Assembly: GCA_000181795.3 (NCBI GenBank)
Contig: CM012955.1
Coordinates: 11,820,587-11,884,586, forward strand
DNA: 64,000 nucleotides
Reading direction: 5' to 3'
Source: Trichinella spiralis
Lineage: Eukaryota; Nematoda; Enoplea; Trichinellida; Trichinellidae
Made by a program: the position numbers and the translations under genes. The notes beneath the pieces are model-generated. The model ran no database searches. It was not told the DNA's origin and saw only the letters and a list, made by a program, of their open reading frames with translations. This document shows, piece after piece, positions 1 to 12,860 of this stretch (position 1 is its first letter; each line of letters starts with the position of its first letter).

Positions 1-311
1 CACGATTTCTCAAATTCCTAACACTCATCATCTATGAGCCATCGACTTCAGACATATAAGCTTGATTGTTAAAAAGCAACCTCGGCGTGGACAGCATGGA
101 CGAATCATTTTCTGAAGCCATCCTATTCCGCTAAGATCTCTTGTGGGCGTATTCTTGTTGCTCTATGGGATTAACATATGCCCACGACGATTTTTCTCCT
201 CGTCCGAGGGGGGGAATAAAATAAAAAAATGAACTGTCTCCCTTTCTCGTAGGGAAAAAACCTTTTTTCACAGCGTGCTCAATGGATTTTTTCATGCAGG
301 AAAATTGAAAA

Positions 312-1020
312 TCATTTTTTTGCCAACTCTGCTGCTTCAAAAAATAACAACGAGCCGTCCTGTCCATGAAGAGTTTCCCAAGTACTTTCACGATCATCGT
401 ATTTTTCGCCATTGTATACGATGTGCACGGTATCTCCGCTTGTGAGCAGTTCAGCTTTCTCGACATCCGTGGAATTATGTGCGAAACTGGGCATTTCGTC
501 TTTTTTGATAAATTCATTTTCTTGATCCATGTTGAGAAAAAAACCCAGTACTTAAACGACGACAATTTGGAAAATAACTGATTTGTCCGTCGAACTATTG
601 CTACGATAGTGCAATGTTAACTACTTTAAAACATTTTAAAGCAGACTAACTTTAAATTTTAAATTGTCCAACACTGCAAACTTTAAACAAAACAGCATGT
701 TCTTTTCAAATACATTTGTGTAATATTTATCAACATTAATTATTCACCACATATTTCGTATTATAACAACAATAGCTTCAGATAAATGCTGCACATTTGA
801 TGAAAATCAAATTATAAAGAAAGCAATATGAAGGAAAGCAGAAAGAGCATTTTAAAATCATTTTGTACGGTTGAAATCAAATTTAACGTTTATCAAAAAA
901 AATATCCCAAAATTAATGTGCTTTTAATGCGAGATTGAATGAAGTTTCCAATGTTTTTTTCACCACGTGAAATAATTTAACCTTCATCAATAATTTTGAC
1001 AATGCTTACTCACCACTCAT
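312..1020 (-). CDS. Possible small acidic protein, two exons
   Basis: I do not recognise this protein. A minus-strand frame from an ATG at 530 in good context (AACATGG) runs to a stop at 312 and encodes 72 residues of ordinary acidic composition, including SGDTVHIVYNGEKYDD. The frame stays open upstream to an AG acceptor at 551-552. It joins in phase to a 7-nt coding exon, ATGAGTG at 1020-1014, followed by a strong donor (GTGAGTAAG). The spliced product would be 81 residues (7 + 239 nt, exactly 82 codons). A second frame on the same strand (131-565) is longer but has poor protein-like composition. No poly(A) signal follows within the window. Both the two-exon model and the single-exon version from 530 are possible; coding status is unproven. 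Confidence 0.35.
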
Positions 1021-4000
1021 ATCAGCTTTGTGTTCAGATAAATTTCAAAGAATGGAAAATATATATAAAGTGAGAAATTATACACAAAACACTGGCAGTA
1101 TCAAGTGATTGCGTTACATCTTCTACAGTCAACAGTTTAGCAGATGAATAATAATGCAATGTATCCTCAGAAATCAATAGTGATTTCAGGAAAACATGCC
1201 CATTAATTATTGAAAATTTTGTTGAAAAATTGAACTCAACTAACTATTAGATAAATTTCGCATCATAGCATTAAGAGTAAGCTTTTGCTGCTTCAGACAA
1301 AACAGCATTCACGTTATTCATCTATCATTTATTGCATGGTAAAGATAACTTGAACTTTATCAGGAAATGAATTTAAAAGTGCACTTTTTAAGGTTAAGTT
1401 TTAGGAATGTTACAAATTAATGGACAGAACATGCAATGCAATTTGTTAATTAATATTTAAAAATTACTTACAGCATTGTTGTGGCTTTGAATATCCTGTG
1501 GAGTACTATGAGCATGCAAAACGTCTTGCGGTATGCATTAGCCAACAATTCAACGCTCGCACTCGCCATCTCTCAATATAGGAAGGTTAACGATGAATTA
1601 TTAGCGTTATCGAAAAGCGCGCGGAAGAAGTGCAGAAGGACAGAGAAAGGAAAATAATTACCGAGTCGGTTGATTTGTGAGTAGAATTGCAGAACGCTTT
1701 TGCTGCTGTTCAAGCCTAGCCTGTGGCGAATGCAACAACGGTGCTGTTGATTTGATTGCTGAAAAATTGCTTGAAGCTATAAAGCAAACGTTTCACAGAT
1801 AAGTTATACTGCTGCAGTGATACAAGGAATGCAAATTGTTGAAGAATAATTTCAGTAGGACAGAATGTTGATAAGCTGCCTGCTTTCGCTGCTAGCTAAG
1901 GAAACGTTCATAGTACTGCATTATTTGCACGACAAATAATTTACATGTAATATTTTTAATGTGTTACAAATATAGAACATTTGCTAAAGTATAAACTTTA
2001 AATTGATATTGGTAAAATTATACTAAAATTTCATTATATGATTCATCGATTAATCCAGTCAATCATGCAATGCAAGCATATCTGTCAACGACAAGGCAAA
2101 GAACTAGAAGTTTCATATTTTGAAAGCGAACAAATTGTTTAACAAAATATCTGCTCAAAAAATATAAAAGAATATATTAAAATATAAACTTAATAATAAT
2201 CATCTGCCTAGAAAATTTTCAATTCCACTATCCCTTTTCGTTTACATCAATGATCCAATCATTTCTGCGCAGCGTAGCTAGACAAGCCGGACATGGTTTC
2301 TTTCACAAATTTCCAAAAATATGCCATCATTTTGCAACCTTCAACCGTCCGTTAAACAGCTGAATATCAAGCGTTCAGATCAAAAGTGTGCTAATAAATA
2401 AAGCAGAAAACCGTTCTCCGAGCCATCAGTGACGACGAACAGACTGCGTTGCTAACAGCGACACCACATAATAAATCAAATAGTTGACCAATACCAACTT
2501 ACAGTTAACCATATAGCCATCATGTACTGCTGCAATTTCAAACAGCTGCATTCCGCAGCAGAAGTTCAATCGCTGCCAGCTATACCTAATTCAAAACCTC
2601 CAGTTTACAGTAGAAGCTCAAATGTGATCTTCATGTACTAACACACATAATAACAATAAAATTATTGTTAGAATATTTTTAAAATGTGCAATAAAATATA
2701 AAAACTAAATGTCCCTTTACGTTATAGTGAAGTGTCGAAGTGTAATTTTTTAGTTTATACTTTTTAAAATTTTCATTAATATGAATTATTTTTAATAAAT
2801 AAACTTCTTAATGTAACTGTAAATTGTAAAAGTTAAAAAATTACTGAATAGTAAATTTGTTATTCTGAAAATTTATTTACCGCTTTTACGTCTGTTGATA
2901 AAATGCTTCTTTAATGTGTAAATTGCTAGTATTGTAATTTTTTGTCAAATTCCTCAAAATCTGTACTTTATTAAACGTACATGTATGTTTATTTGTGAAG
3001 GATAAATTTATTATTCATTCAAAATGCCAAAGTAAGTTGCTGTGAAGAGTTTCTGATGACGACGTTCTTTCACGCCTAGGATTCAGCTAAGCTGATAAAA
3101 AGATGAATTACAGCCAGAGTCGATTTTGACACCAAGAGACACAGCGTTGACGTGTTTGGCAGCAAAATTCAAGCAAGCTTACTAAGATGAGATATTTCTA
3201 GCTTATTATCATCACATTGCACTGAATAAGTGTCAGAAGTGGATGTTTCCGACAGTCTATTAATCTTTGATCATCAGAACAGCGTGCATGAGGTAAGTTA
3301 AAGCTTTCTAAAAGTGAAAGAATTTTAACTTGCTTACTATTGCTCGTTGGCATTAAAATAAATAGTTTATTAAAGTTCGTTTCATTTGTCACTGGCTGTC
3401 TGAAAAATGAATAATTACTAGAGGAAGTAATATTTTGAAACACAATTTCTTTCAAAAAGCATCTCCTAAAAAATGAAAATATAAATAATGATTGGCACAA
3501 TTCATCTCATAAGTTAGCAAACAGGAGAATTGTTTTCATATAAACAACAATTTGCATCATACCATGCATGCATAATTAATTGCTTTTGTCATAAGTTAAA
3601 ATCATAAAAAAGAACAACACTTTGAAATTTTTACATTAAAATTATTCTAAAAAGATGAAACTAATAACAAGACCGTCTACTGAAGGCGCTGTTAATGAAT
3701 TTTAATAAATTGCGAGCAATCTTAATGTTGCAAAAAATTTTCTCTAAAAAAATATCCATTCACTTGAAGCCTGAATTTAACATTTCAAATTGAAAAATTA
3801 TTTCTATCCAGTGAAATGTAATGAAATTATACATTTGAAAACTGCTTTAGTGATAATAACGCTGATTATGTGTGCAGTCTTAAATAGCACGTATATGATG
3901 AACATTTTCAAATTCAAAAAAATGCAAACCTTTTTTTCAATAAATTTGTTATAATTGATCCATGGTGGAGTTTTTGCCTTTTTCATGGTTGCTTTTTCAA

Positions 4001-5243
4001 CATTGCGAATATCATTAAATAGAGCAACTTGCTTGAAGAGTAAACAAAATGTTCATGCTACGTTCGTGCATTTTAAAATTTATTAGCAAAACAACGTGCT
4101 TTTGCCCAGACAAATAGTTCTATTTAACACTGAGAAAAAAGGGCAAAAATTCTTTCACTGATATTATCCAAATTGTTAGAAACAGCTATCGAAACCTCTG
4201 ACGTCAATGTTTCTTTTCAGTAATTAGCTTCAACTATATAAAAATATAAATTCATATGGAATTCTTGCAGAAAAAAGAGTACTTGAAAAAAGTTCTCCAG
4301 CTTTATACTAAAAAATGTTCAACAGTCATTTTGGCTGTTGAAGTAGGCTAATTTTCAGAAAAACAAACTACACGAATGAGCAATTTTATTATACAATCAA
4401 TTTATGCAATTTTTGAAAATTAAGCAAAAAAAAGAACTAACAAAAATGCGCTTACTTTCAGACAAAAGTTTGTAAAATGAAAATCTTTGATTCGTCCTTT
4501 TCAAAGCAAAATATTTTATAATACAGTATACAAAATTAGAATCAAAATGCAAGATTGGAGTAGAGAAATGAAAATTTTAATTTTAAATATTTATTACCTT
4601 GTCTCATGTATGCAGTATATATCTTATGTCAGTGTTAGAAGTGATGAATAATAAATTTAAAAAAAAGAAAAAAAGCATGATAATATTTATATTTCAATCT
4701 TTTTCACATTTTATTAATTTTTAATTTTTATAGTAATAGTGAAAAAAATTTCCTTTTTATTTGAAGTTATAAAAGTTTTAATTTCTTTTTTGTTAAATTT
4801 GAACGTGAAAAACAAAGTGATCATTGCACAAAAGACTTTATTATTATTTAAATTGTTGTAATTTTTGTTTTTCTTTTTAATTACAATCGATAAAAAATTA
4901 AAGTGAATCAAAACACAAAGAAAACAGAAAAAGAAAAAGCAGCATTGAACAAGATGGAGAAGAGTTGAAGATACTGTGAATATTACAGTGATTACTGTAA
5001 ACGTATGTAAAGTGACAATAATGGATTGTGAATGAATAATGCAAGGAAGAAAATTAAAATAAATAATAAAATGAAAGAAATAAAAATTATCAACTAGAAA
5101 AATATAGAATTTGAAAATTGTTATTGAAGAAGTGGTTTTCGGGGGGAAGGGGGGGGGGAAGCTAATAAGCAAACATTTGCTGAATGAAATCAACACCGGA
5201 CGCGTTAGTTCAGCCAGCACTTGTTGCCGTTTTTCACTTTGCA
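1021..5243. other. AT-rich intergenic DNA, no convincing gene
   Basis: This stretch is AT-rich and full of short stops. Two fragments look slightly coding-like. One is a minus-strand ATG at 1569 opening 32 codons up to a GTAAGT donor at 1471. The other is a plus-strand frame of about 60 codons at roughly 2458-2641, ending NVIFMY and followed by AATAAA near 2656. Neither can be joined to other exons. The 2230-2650 part is less AT-rich and holds two CAGCTG E-boxes. A 176-codon minus-strand frame at 4714-5244 is phenylalanine-rich low-complexity sequence and is probably spurious. Confidence 0.4.
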
Positions 5244-5249
5244 TCGTGT

Positions 5250-5540
5250 CAGGTATTCACGCGTCAGTTGTGAAACGGCACGCCTAGGCACGCACTCTTT
5301 GGCTAACTGGAGCCTCGTCCTCGGCAAGCCTGAGACACTTGCTCCAGTTGCCAGTACAACTGTTGTCAGGGGTAATTAATGAAGCCGACGCTTTGAGACG
5401 AAACTGTCAAGCGACATCCAACGCTTCTGTTAAGCTGAATGGACTGGGTGGCGCCAGCTTAAACATTTGGCGTCTTTGACCTGACCAAATTTTAACAGCT
5501 GTAAAGCTTTAATCAACCCGCGAACCTACTAGCCTAAAAG
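5250..5540. other. GC-richer non-coding island
   Basis: About 290 bp with clearly higher GC than its flanks and no long open frame on either strand. It contains a homeodomain-type TAATTA core (in GGGTAATTAATG), a CAGCTG E-box, a Snail-type CAGGTA, and the stem-loop listed separately. It lies downstream of the Snail-like gene, about 1.6 kb past its stop. It could be a distal enhancer, the promoter of an unrecognised minus-strand gene, or a non-coding RNA gene. No function is shown by the sequence alone. Confidence 0.35.
5300..5353. other. Stem-loop with 13-bp stem inside the island
   Basis: The left arm TGGCTAACTGGAGC (5300-5313) pairs with the right arm GCTCCAGTTGCCA (5341-5353). This gives 13 Watson-Crick pairs with one bulged T at 5304. 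The 27-nt interior can form a second small helix (CTCGG with CC-T-GAG around a CAAG loop). The overall 54-nt fold is compact and GC-rich in AT-rich surroundings. It is shorter than a typical animal pre-miRNA, so this is a structured-element candidate rather than a miRNA call. Confidence 0.4.
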
Positions 5541-5560
5541 TCGCCCTTGATCACTTTATC

Positions 5561-7004
5561 AATTCATGAAAAAATATCAGAAAAAAAAGAGAAATATTTT
5601 CACGCTTACCACACACTACATCCATACATTATTGCACACTGCCGAGTGTTGAAATTTGTTTCATCTCCGCATAATTGTTGCTTTCAATTCTCTTGTAAAT
5701 TAATTAATTATTTTTTTTTCTCTTCTAAGTTCACTTGAAACTTAATTAATGATACTTGTTCATGTTATGTTGTGCTTCTTTTGCAGCAAATTTACGAATT
5801 TGAGCTTTGCTTTTGTTTTTTCAATTCCTCCCCCCCCCTCCACACACACACACACACACACCAAACGCTACCTGATCAATTTTCTCCAAATTGGCAATTC
5901 TTTTCAAAAAGTGTAACAATTAATTATTTTTATAACAACTTTCAAATTACGCTCATTATCATAAATTACGTTAACAATTTTGGCGAAAATTATTTTCTTT
6001 CATAACAACAAAAATTGTTCCTTCTACTTCACCTTGTTGCTGCTGCTGTTGCTGTTGTTGTTGTTGTTGCTGTTGCTGCTGTTGCTATTGCACCTCACTG
6101 CTGCTTTGATTGCATGCAGATGCTTTGTATGATTATTTCAACAAGAAAATCTGTGAATTTATTTACTTTATTTTTTTTTCTTTTGACATTTATTATTACA
6201 TCAAATTGCTAGCATGTTCAAACGTTGGTAATTACTTCCCTTCATTACATGTTAATCTTGCCATTCATTCTTATTCACCTTATTCCATTTAAATGTATTT
6301 TATTTATTAATTTTTTCTTGCTTTTAATAAATAATTTTTCTCATATGTGCTTAATATTTTGAAAACAAATGAAACGGTACCTTGTTTTCTCTGTATTCGC
6401 ATAACAAGCAGTGCAGAAACATGAAATGTCCAACATCTTTCCCAGCTTATCTTTTAGTGTTCTTCTTTTGCAATCTACACATGTAAATTATTTACGTAGC
6501 AATCATACAAGCTACAAGCTGATTTGTCATTTGCTATTTATCAAAAAGAAAAATGTTGATCTTTGTTTAATTTACAAATTGCAGAATTGCTTTCTTCCTT
6601 TTTTTTGCTTTTGCTTTAAATGAACGAAAGCTATAATTTGAACATAAATTAATAATGAAATAAAATAAACAAATCATAAATTTCTTACGTGCTATTTGTA
6701 AACACTCTAAATCGGCAAACATTTTCCCATTTGCATAGTTGGAAAATTGCCGTTTCAACACTTGTTGCACGTGTTTGCTTGAACCGCAAATTTATATGAT
6801 TAAATGATAAACCACAATCATGTATAGTCAATTTCTTGTTTTGAATTAAATGGATAAACTTCATCCGTGTTAGCATGATTTCTTTCATTCATTTGTAGCA
6901 TAAAATGGCCAACATTGTTAATTTCCTCAATCACAATTCAACTGAATCAAGTGAAATATATTTCAAATTAAAAACATAAAAAAATAATAAATACTTTTAA
7001 AAGC
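5561..7004. other. AT-rich intergenic DNA with microsatellites
   Basis: No gene recognised. It holds a C-run followed by (CA)n at 5841-5861 and an imperfect CTG/TTG tract at about 6034-6091. Short plus-strand open frames here are translations of repeats or AT-rich sequence. Confidence 0.5.
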
Positions 7005-7010
7005 TTTATT
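7005..7010 (-). terminator. AATAAA poly(A) signal of the Snail-like gene
   Basis: TTTATT on the plus strand reads AATAAA on the minus strand, about 175 nt past the Snail-like stop codon. The spacing suits the 3' end of that transcript. Confidence 0.5.
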
Positions 7011-7185
7011 CGACAATGTTCATAATGTACAAAATAGCACCAACAATAATTGTCCTACTAGTTTGTTCGCAAACAGTGAACCGTTCGTTGTTGCTTCTGT
7101 CGAAGCTATTGGCTAAATTTCAATCGGGATTTTTGGTATGAAATAGAAATGAAAAATTCATTTAAAGCATCCCGTACAATCCACA

Positions 7186-8699
7186 TTATAATATTAAAGC
7201 TCGACATCCACTGGTGACATGTTTGGTCAAGAGAGACATGCGAGAAAATGTTTTTTGACAAAGATTACAACTGTATTTCTTCAAATGAGTGTGCGTTTGT
7301 AAATGAGCACGCAAATTGCTACGATCGGCAAATGCCCGGCCACAATGCCCACAGCAAAATGGCTTCTCTCCAGTATGAGTTCGAATGTGTCCTTGTAGTA
7401 ACCAGGGTCGGCTGAATGCCTTGCCACAAATGTGGCATTTACATGGCAACGTGTGTGTCCGAATGTGCATTTTCATTGCTCTAAAATGAAATTTAAAAAA
7501 GCAATTTATAATAACTACTCAATAATAAAGTTATTTATTTAGTAAAATTGTTATATTTCAAAAGATTATTTACGATTGTAGTGTAAAAATTTGGAAAGAT
7601 ATCAGTGTCATTATGGTAACTGTATATATATATATATATATATACTGCATTGCATTGCAGTGGAGAACGTACCCAAGTGAAGAGTATTGTTTTTCACAAA
7701 ATTTGCAGCCAAACTGACGTTTTATTTGCGAAATGCAATGAAACTGACGATGCTTGGATAAACCGCCCAACGTGGAATAACTTCGGTTACAATCTGGACA
7801 TTGAATGCGAGAGTTGGGCATACTTTTTGCTGGCAATGATTTACCATAAATATCACCGGCTGGCTTTGCCAGTACATCTTGTCCAGCGGTAGTAAGTGGA
7901 CTCCCATTCATGAGAACTACTTTCGAAGTGTTCGAATTTCTCGGATATATTGAATCGTACAACGTCACTACAGACTGAGAAAATGGCAAGTCTAGTGGTT
8001 GAACAAAATCTGATGCTGGACACAAATTTCCACCATTCTGCGACGTGTGAAACTGGCGATTCAGTGCTGCATGAATACCAGGCCAAGTCATGGATGTAGC
8101 GTCAGCAAAGAAGGATCTTTTAAATCTCAACAAATCATCAATACTGTTAGTTGTTGGATTTGTAACAGTTTGCAATTTGAAAACATTCGGCAGAGATGCA
8201 GATGCGACGGCCAACGTATCACTGATTGGTCTATTGTTAGGAAAATATGCACATTTCGACGTTAAGAAATGATTGAAAAAGGCAACATTGGACTGGATGG
8301 AATTTCTTCTCAAGAAATCTACCAAAGACACATCACCGGAAAACGGTTGGTCCATTTCTGGCATCACACGTGTAACGAGAGTGTTGTGCTTGAAAGCACT
8401 ACTGTTGTACATGTTGGAAATGCTCGGCTTGGTTGAATGAAGCTCATCTTGTGTTGAAGGTAAAATTCCAGCAAGCCGAGTCACGTCTATAAAATAACGA
8501 ACATTATAAGAATGTAAATTTGATATAGGCATTTGAAAAAGAAAAGAAAAGCTGCTCATCAAGCGAACAGAATTAATTGTCGTTGATAAGATATATGTTG
8601 AAAATGTTGTACTAATTTACCTGCAAAAATTGACTGTTTTTTAGTAACATTAACTGAAGCAATGTCGACGTTCATTTTTACTTGTTTCTTGTATGCCAT
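7186..8699 (-). CDS. sna: Snail-family C2H2 zinc-finger repressor
   Basis: A DNA-binding transcriptional repressor of the Snail/Scratch group (nematode relative CES-1), acting in the nucleus on E-box sites. Three exons: 8699-8621, 8486-7673 and 7480-7186, with matching phases (1, 2), 1188 nt, 395 residues. Five C-terminal fingers start at C256, C287, C313 and so on. Finger 3 carries [13 protein letters not shown], finger 4 [14 protein letters not shown] and finger 5 [11 protein letters not shown] with a final C2HC knuckle (SGC). The SRMSLL signature favours Snail/Slug over Scratch. A PLDLP at residues 190-194 resembles the CtBP-binding motif. The N-terminus ([11 protein letters not shown]) does not match the usual SNAG sequence MPRSFLVKK, so either SNAG is lost or diverged, or the true first exon lies elsewhere. 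Family assignment is secure; the first exon is less so. Confidence 0.93.
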
Positions 8700-8806
8700 G
8701 TAATGCGCGTAAATGTGAAGCTTGCCAAAATTTCAAAACGTATTTATGAAAAGACACTAACGTGAAAAGTGGCATTGCAAGCTGATTGGCAAGAAATTGA
8801 CCAATG

Positions 8807-8840
8807 AATTGCCACCTCAGTTGTTGAGCAAAATTCGCCA
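8807..8840. repeat. 34-bp sequence, copy 1, upstream of the Snail-like gene
   Basis: This 34-bp stretch is identical to 11996-12029 in the same orientation. Copy 1 sits in ordinary unique sequence about 110 bp upstream of the Snail-like start codon, so it may be promoter or 5' leader DNA. Read on the gene's strand it contains CAACTGAGGTGG, an E-box followed by an AGGTG core. Confidence 0.85.
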
Positions 8841-11800
8841 GCCGTGTGTCCAGACACTAGAAGTTGGCAGATAAGGTGCAAATAAAAAGCCAAGCACAAA
8901 CACGGCCTCATCCGACATTACTGTTAGCTTCTTGCCTTCTTCACGTCTTGACACGCACGTGTTATCATTATTCATTTCCTGGGCAAATTTTATCATTTTA
9001 TTTGTGTAGCTGATCATTGTCAACAGCTGATTGGAAACCTCAATGAGCTACTAGAAAAAGATATCACGACTGGGTGATTTCATTTGACATTCGTAAAGGA
9101 GAAGACGCCTGCTTTATTTGCTCAATTACTAACACGGAACTTTGGGTGGTCAATGAACGGTAGTAACTTTTTTCAAATAATCAACATTGATTAACGATCA
9201 ACTTTTTACCTGAATTTGTTTTTTCTTTTATCTTTCAACATTTCTATTTTTATGATCACAAAATGTTGAACAATAATTAATATGATTTAAATTTTCATCA
9301 TGACCATTGTTTGCATAGCAGGCAAAATGATCAAATTCCCAGCTTTCAGAGGGCATTATTGTAGCAGTGACTATTAAATTGTTTTCATGCCATATTTACC
9401 TAATGCATTCACTCATAACTTATGCAAAACATATTTATTTTTATCTTTTATTAGTTTTATTTTGATTTTTGTGTATTTGAATTAAAAATTAATCTATTAT
9501 TAGCCTGCTTAATTTTTGCACTTAATGAAATTCATCCGCTGAGCAACATTTTGTCATGCAACAAAAAGCCACTCCTTGAATAAGAAAACAAACAATACTG
9601 AACATCACTTTTGCACATTTTACCAATGAATTAATATTTCAAAACATGAAACTTCAATGTATTTTTTTGTTGATAGATTTATTTTGTTTAAATCAAAAAA
9701 TTTAATTTATTAATCAGCTTGCTTGACAAAAACTACAAATTTAACTGAAATTAATTTGTTCACTTATTTTTGCAATAAAATGTGCAAATAGTATCATTTT
9801 CATTTATCGCATCTTTAGTAAAAGTAATTTATTCTTTTGAAATTAGACGTAAAAAAATAATTGATCTGAATCATAATAGTACGTACCTGCAATTAAGAAG
9901 ATTATTTTACGCCCAAACCGTTAATCTAATATGAGAAGCAACTTTAAATGGGCTGTTATATTCATTGCATACATACATACAGAAATATAAAATATTTATT
10001 GCTGTGCAGGTTGAAAATTTTCAGTATGAAATTGTCAAATAAAAGTAATGTTTGTCCTGTCATACAATATTATCATGCTATTAGACAACAGTGTGAACAT
10101 GTGAAGAAAAAAGGTGACTATTGAAAAACAAAAATATAATCAATTGCTGCGTATTAATAGAACTGCTAATCTTTTTCATTAGTACTTTTTTATCAGCTTT
10201 CATAAAGCTTCTTCTATGCTTTTTATGCTTATGCTGTTAAGAATTGAAAAATATTTACGATAAAAAAGCACTATGGAACTTTGCGTGCTCTACTTTACGA
10301 TTGTTTCAACTTTAGATATAGCAATGAAAGTGCTAAATTTTTCATATAAATATAAATATAAATATAAATAAATAAATAAATATATATATATACATGAAGC
10401 TTCTTAAGTTCTAGAAAATATTTCCATTGTCATTTATTCCTTGCCAGACTGTTGCTTTTAACAAAGAATTTACGTCATTTGAGCAGGTGTCAGCAAATGA
10501 TTTATTTAATTTGAAACAAAAATGAACTGCAATTTCCGTTGCTCAACTCAAATGCTTTGTTTTAAATTAAGAAAAAAAAACGTATTTTACTAAAATCTGC
10601 AAATTAAATTATGTCACTATGCAACAATTTCATTTTTACTTTTGTTCTCACTGATAATATGCAGAAATATTGTACTTTTGATAATTAGCACTCGTACCTA
10701 TGAGACAGTATGCAAATAATCTAATTTTAATAATTTAATGTTGCTGTTTTTATTTACACTTTATAAAATGTACTTTTTATTTTATATTCAAAAATGGTAA
10801 ACTGAAAAATAATTTTAAAACTGTACATTGTATTTTTTTTATTATCAATGTGAATAATTTGAATTAGGTTTTGCAATAGAAAATGATATACAGCTTCATC
10901 GACGTTTAATTGAACATTGAAAAGCACATTAACACTGAAATATTGCAAGTGAAAAGTGAAATAAATATTTGTAAAAAGAGAAACATTCGGTTAAATAAAA
11001 TAAATGACTGCGTGAAATTAATCATATTCACACATAAATTTAAAAAAGCAAAATATTTATTTCGGTAAGTTAGGAGGGTTCTCCTTTTTCTTTTTGTTAT
11101 ATAATATTGAATGATTAGTTTAAATTCAAATAAATAAATAAATAAAATTTTATAAATATAATTAAATGAGAATAGAATGTAAAAATATTGGAGTGAAAAA
11201 CGATAGCTGTTTGGCGTTCACTATTATCGCACCTGTCCGTATGGCTGTTGCTTGAAAAATTCCACCAACCAACAAAGCTAACAATTTAGCAAATCGCTCG
11301 GCTAGGTAGTCATTGAAAACGTTAACACCTGATTTACGAGGCAAAAGTTGCAAATATCAATCTGTACCGCCAATCGAATAAAAATATTTCATATTCATCA
11401 TCGATTGCATCATCATTAACATTATCACCTCTGATTTCAATGGAATTTGAATAAACGCCTTCAGATATTAATATTATTATTGTGTCAAGTTGAAATTTTA
11501 ATCCAAACAATGCTAAAAGCTAGCAGGCTGATATTGATGAACGATAATTAATAATCACATTCAGTCAAAGCCTGCCGTCTGGCCGTCCGGAAATGAGCTA
11601 TGCACTTGTTCATGCCGGATCAAAAACTATTTATCTTTTCCACTTGGCTTGCAATAAATATTTTGCACATAAGTTATTGATAAGAAGAAATTATAGTCAG
11701 CACATGCACTGATTGCTCGTGGCGGCATTTCTCTGTTCTTTGACAGCAACTGTGTTCGAATAATACTCTGTTGCAATTTTGAAATTCTGAAAACACTCCA

Positions 11801-11995
11801 TCCAAAGGGGCACCACTTGCAAAATAAATTTCCATTTCAACTTCAACCTACCCACTTGAAATTGAACAGGTGCTGCATTTACGAGTTGCTTATGCATATT
11901 TTCTGTCGACTTTATTGAAGACAAATAATTTCTACTATATGAACCATATAATAGAACTATAATATTCTCTAGTCCCTCTCAATAATAATAATAAT

Positions 11996-12029
11996 AATTG
12001 CCACCTCAGTTGTTGAGCAAAATTCGCCA
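11996..12029. repeat. 34-bp sequence, copy 2, inside an AAT microsatellite
   Basis: Exact 34-bp copy of 8807-8840, interrupting a microsatellite. It is preceded by an (AAT)n run (about 11980-11995) and followed by an A-run, (AAT)n and then (ATT)n to about 12057. The identity stops at the repeat junctions, as expected if a fragment was copied into the microsatellite, or if the microsatellite grew around it. Confidence 0.85.
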
Positions 12030-12819
12030 AAAAATAATAATAATTATTATTATTATCTGAAACAAAAGAAAAATATCTTTCGAATTAACGTTATTTAATA
12101 AAATATTTCACTGCAATCTTAAACACAACTTTAACAAAATTGATTTTAAATGTATTTTAATATTTTACTTTTAAATGAGAATAAAAAAATAGTAAAAAGT
12201 GTACAAAAACAAGAAGTAGGATTTTTAAAGGTGATTTGTGGCAAGAAGAAATGCGCTTAACCAAATCAAAGAGAAGAGTAAGGGGGAGGAGTAGAAAGAA
12301 GCATGCTTTATTCAATTGGCAAGTAATATCGATCGCAGTGCGACAATGGAGATCTGGAGCTGCTTAGTGCGATGAGTATTTTTCATTTTGTTCATTCAAC
12401 ATTACGGGATGCAGTTGATTGTGCAAAGGAAGCCATTTGACAGTTGAAACGATTTAAATTTATTTGCAGTGTCCAATTTCCAAAAAGAGAATTTCAGAAA
12501 TAAAGAATGATTCAGGTAATTGTGGAAAACATTTTCATCCAGTCCTTGAATCGACGCGTCGACTTCCAATTTGCGCATATTATAGAACAATCATTATTAT
12601 TTATTTATTTATTTATTTGTAGAGAAAAAGGTACAGAAGTGTTGTGAAAGAGTAAATTGCAAAAATGAAACAACCCAACAACGCTTGAAGATGTTCTGCT
12701 TTTGACAACAGTGTGATCAAATTTGTCGGAAAATATTCACACCAACTGTAGATGTCAACAGATGATTTGGACAGTCACGTTTGAAAATTGCATTTCATTT
12801 CAACTTTTGCCGATGTGAT

Positions 12820-12860
12820 CATCGGATCGGATCGGATCGGATCGGATCAGATCGGATCAG
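12820..12860. repeat. GGATC pentanucleotide repeat
   Basis: About seven tandem units of CGGAT with two CAGAT variants. It lies about 75 bp upstream of the small membrane-protein frame. It is GC-richer than the A/T microsatellites elsewhere in the window. Confidence 0.85.

Noticed and set aside
131-565. 144-codon minus-strand frame overlapping the left-edge candidate
   Set aside because: Composition is rich in Lys, Cys and Met without a recognisable motif, and it competes with a more protein-like frame on the same strand. It may be the shadow of that frame.
4714-5244. 176-codon minus-strand frame
   Set aside because: After about 25 normal-looking residues it is almost entirely Phe/Ile/Asn/Lys, as expected from AT-rich DNA. 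At most the first 16 codons could be an exon (donor GTGTTG at 5196), without any partner.
8817-9023. Minus-strand frame upstream of the Snail-like gene
   Set aside because: No motif. It overlaps the probable promoter of the Snail-like gene, including the 34-bp repeat.
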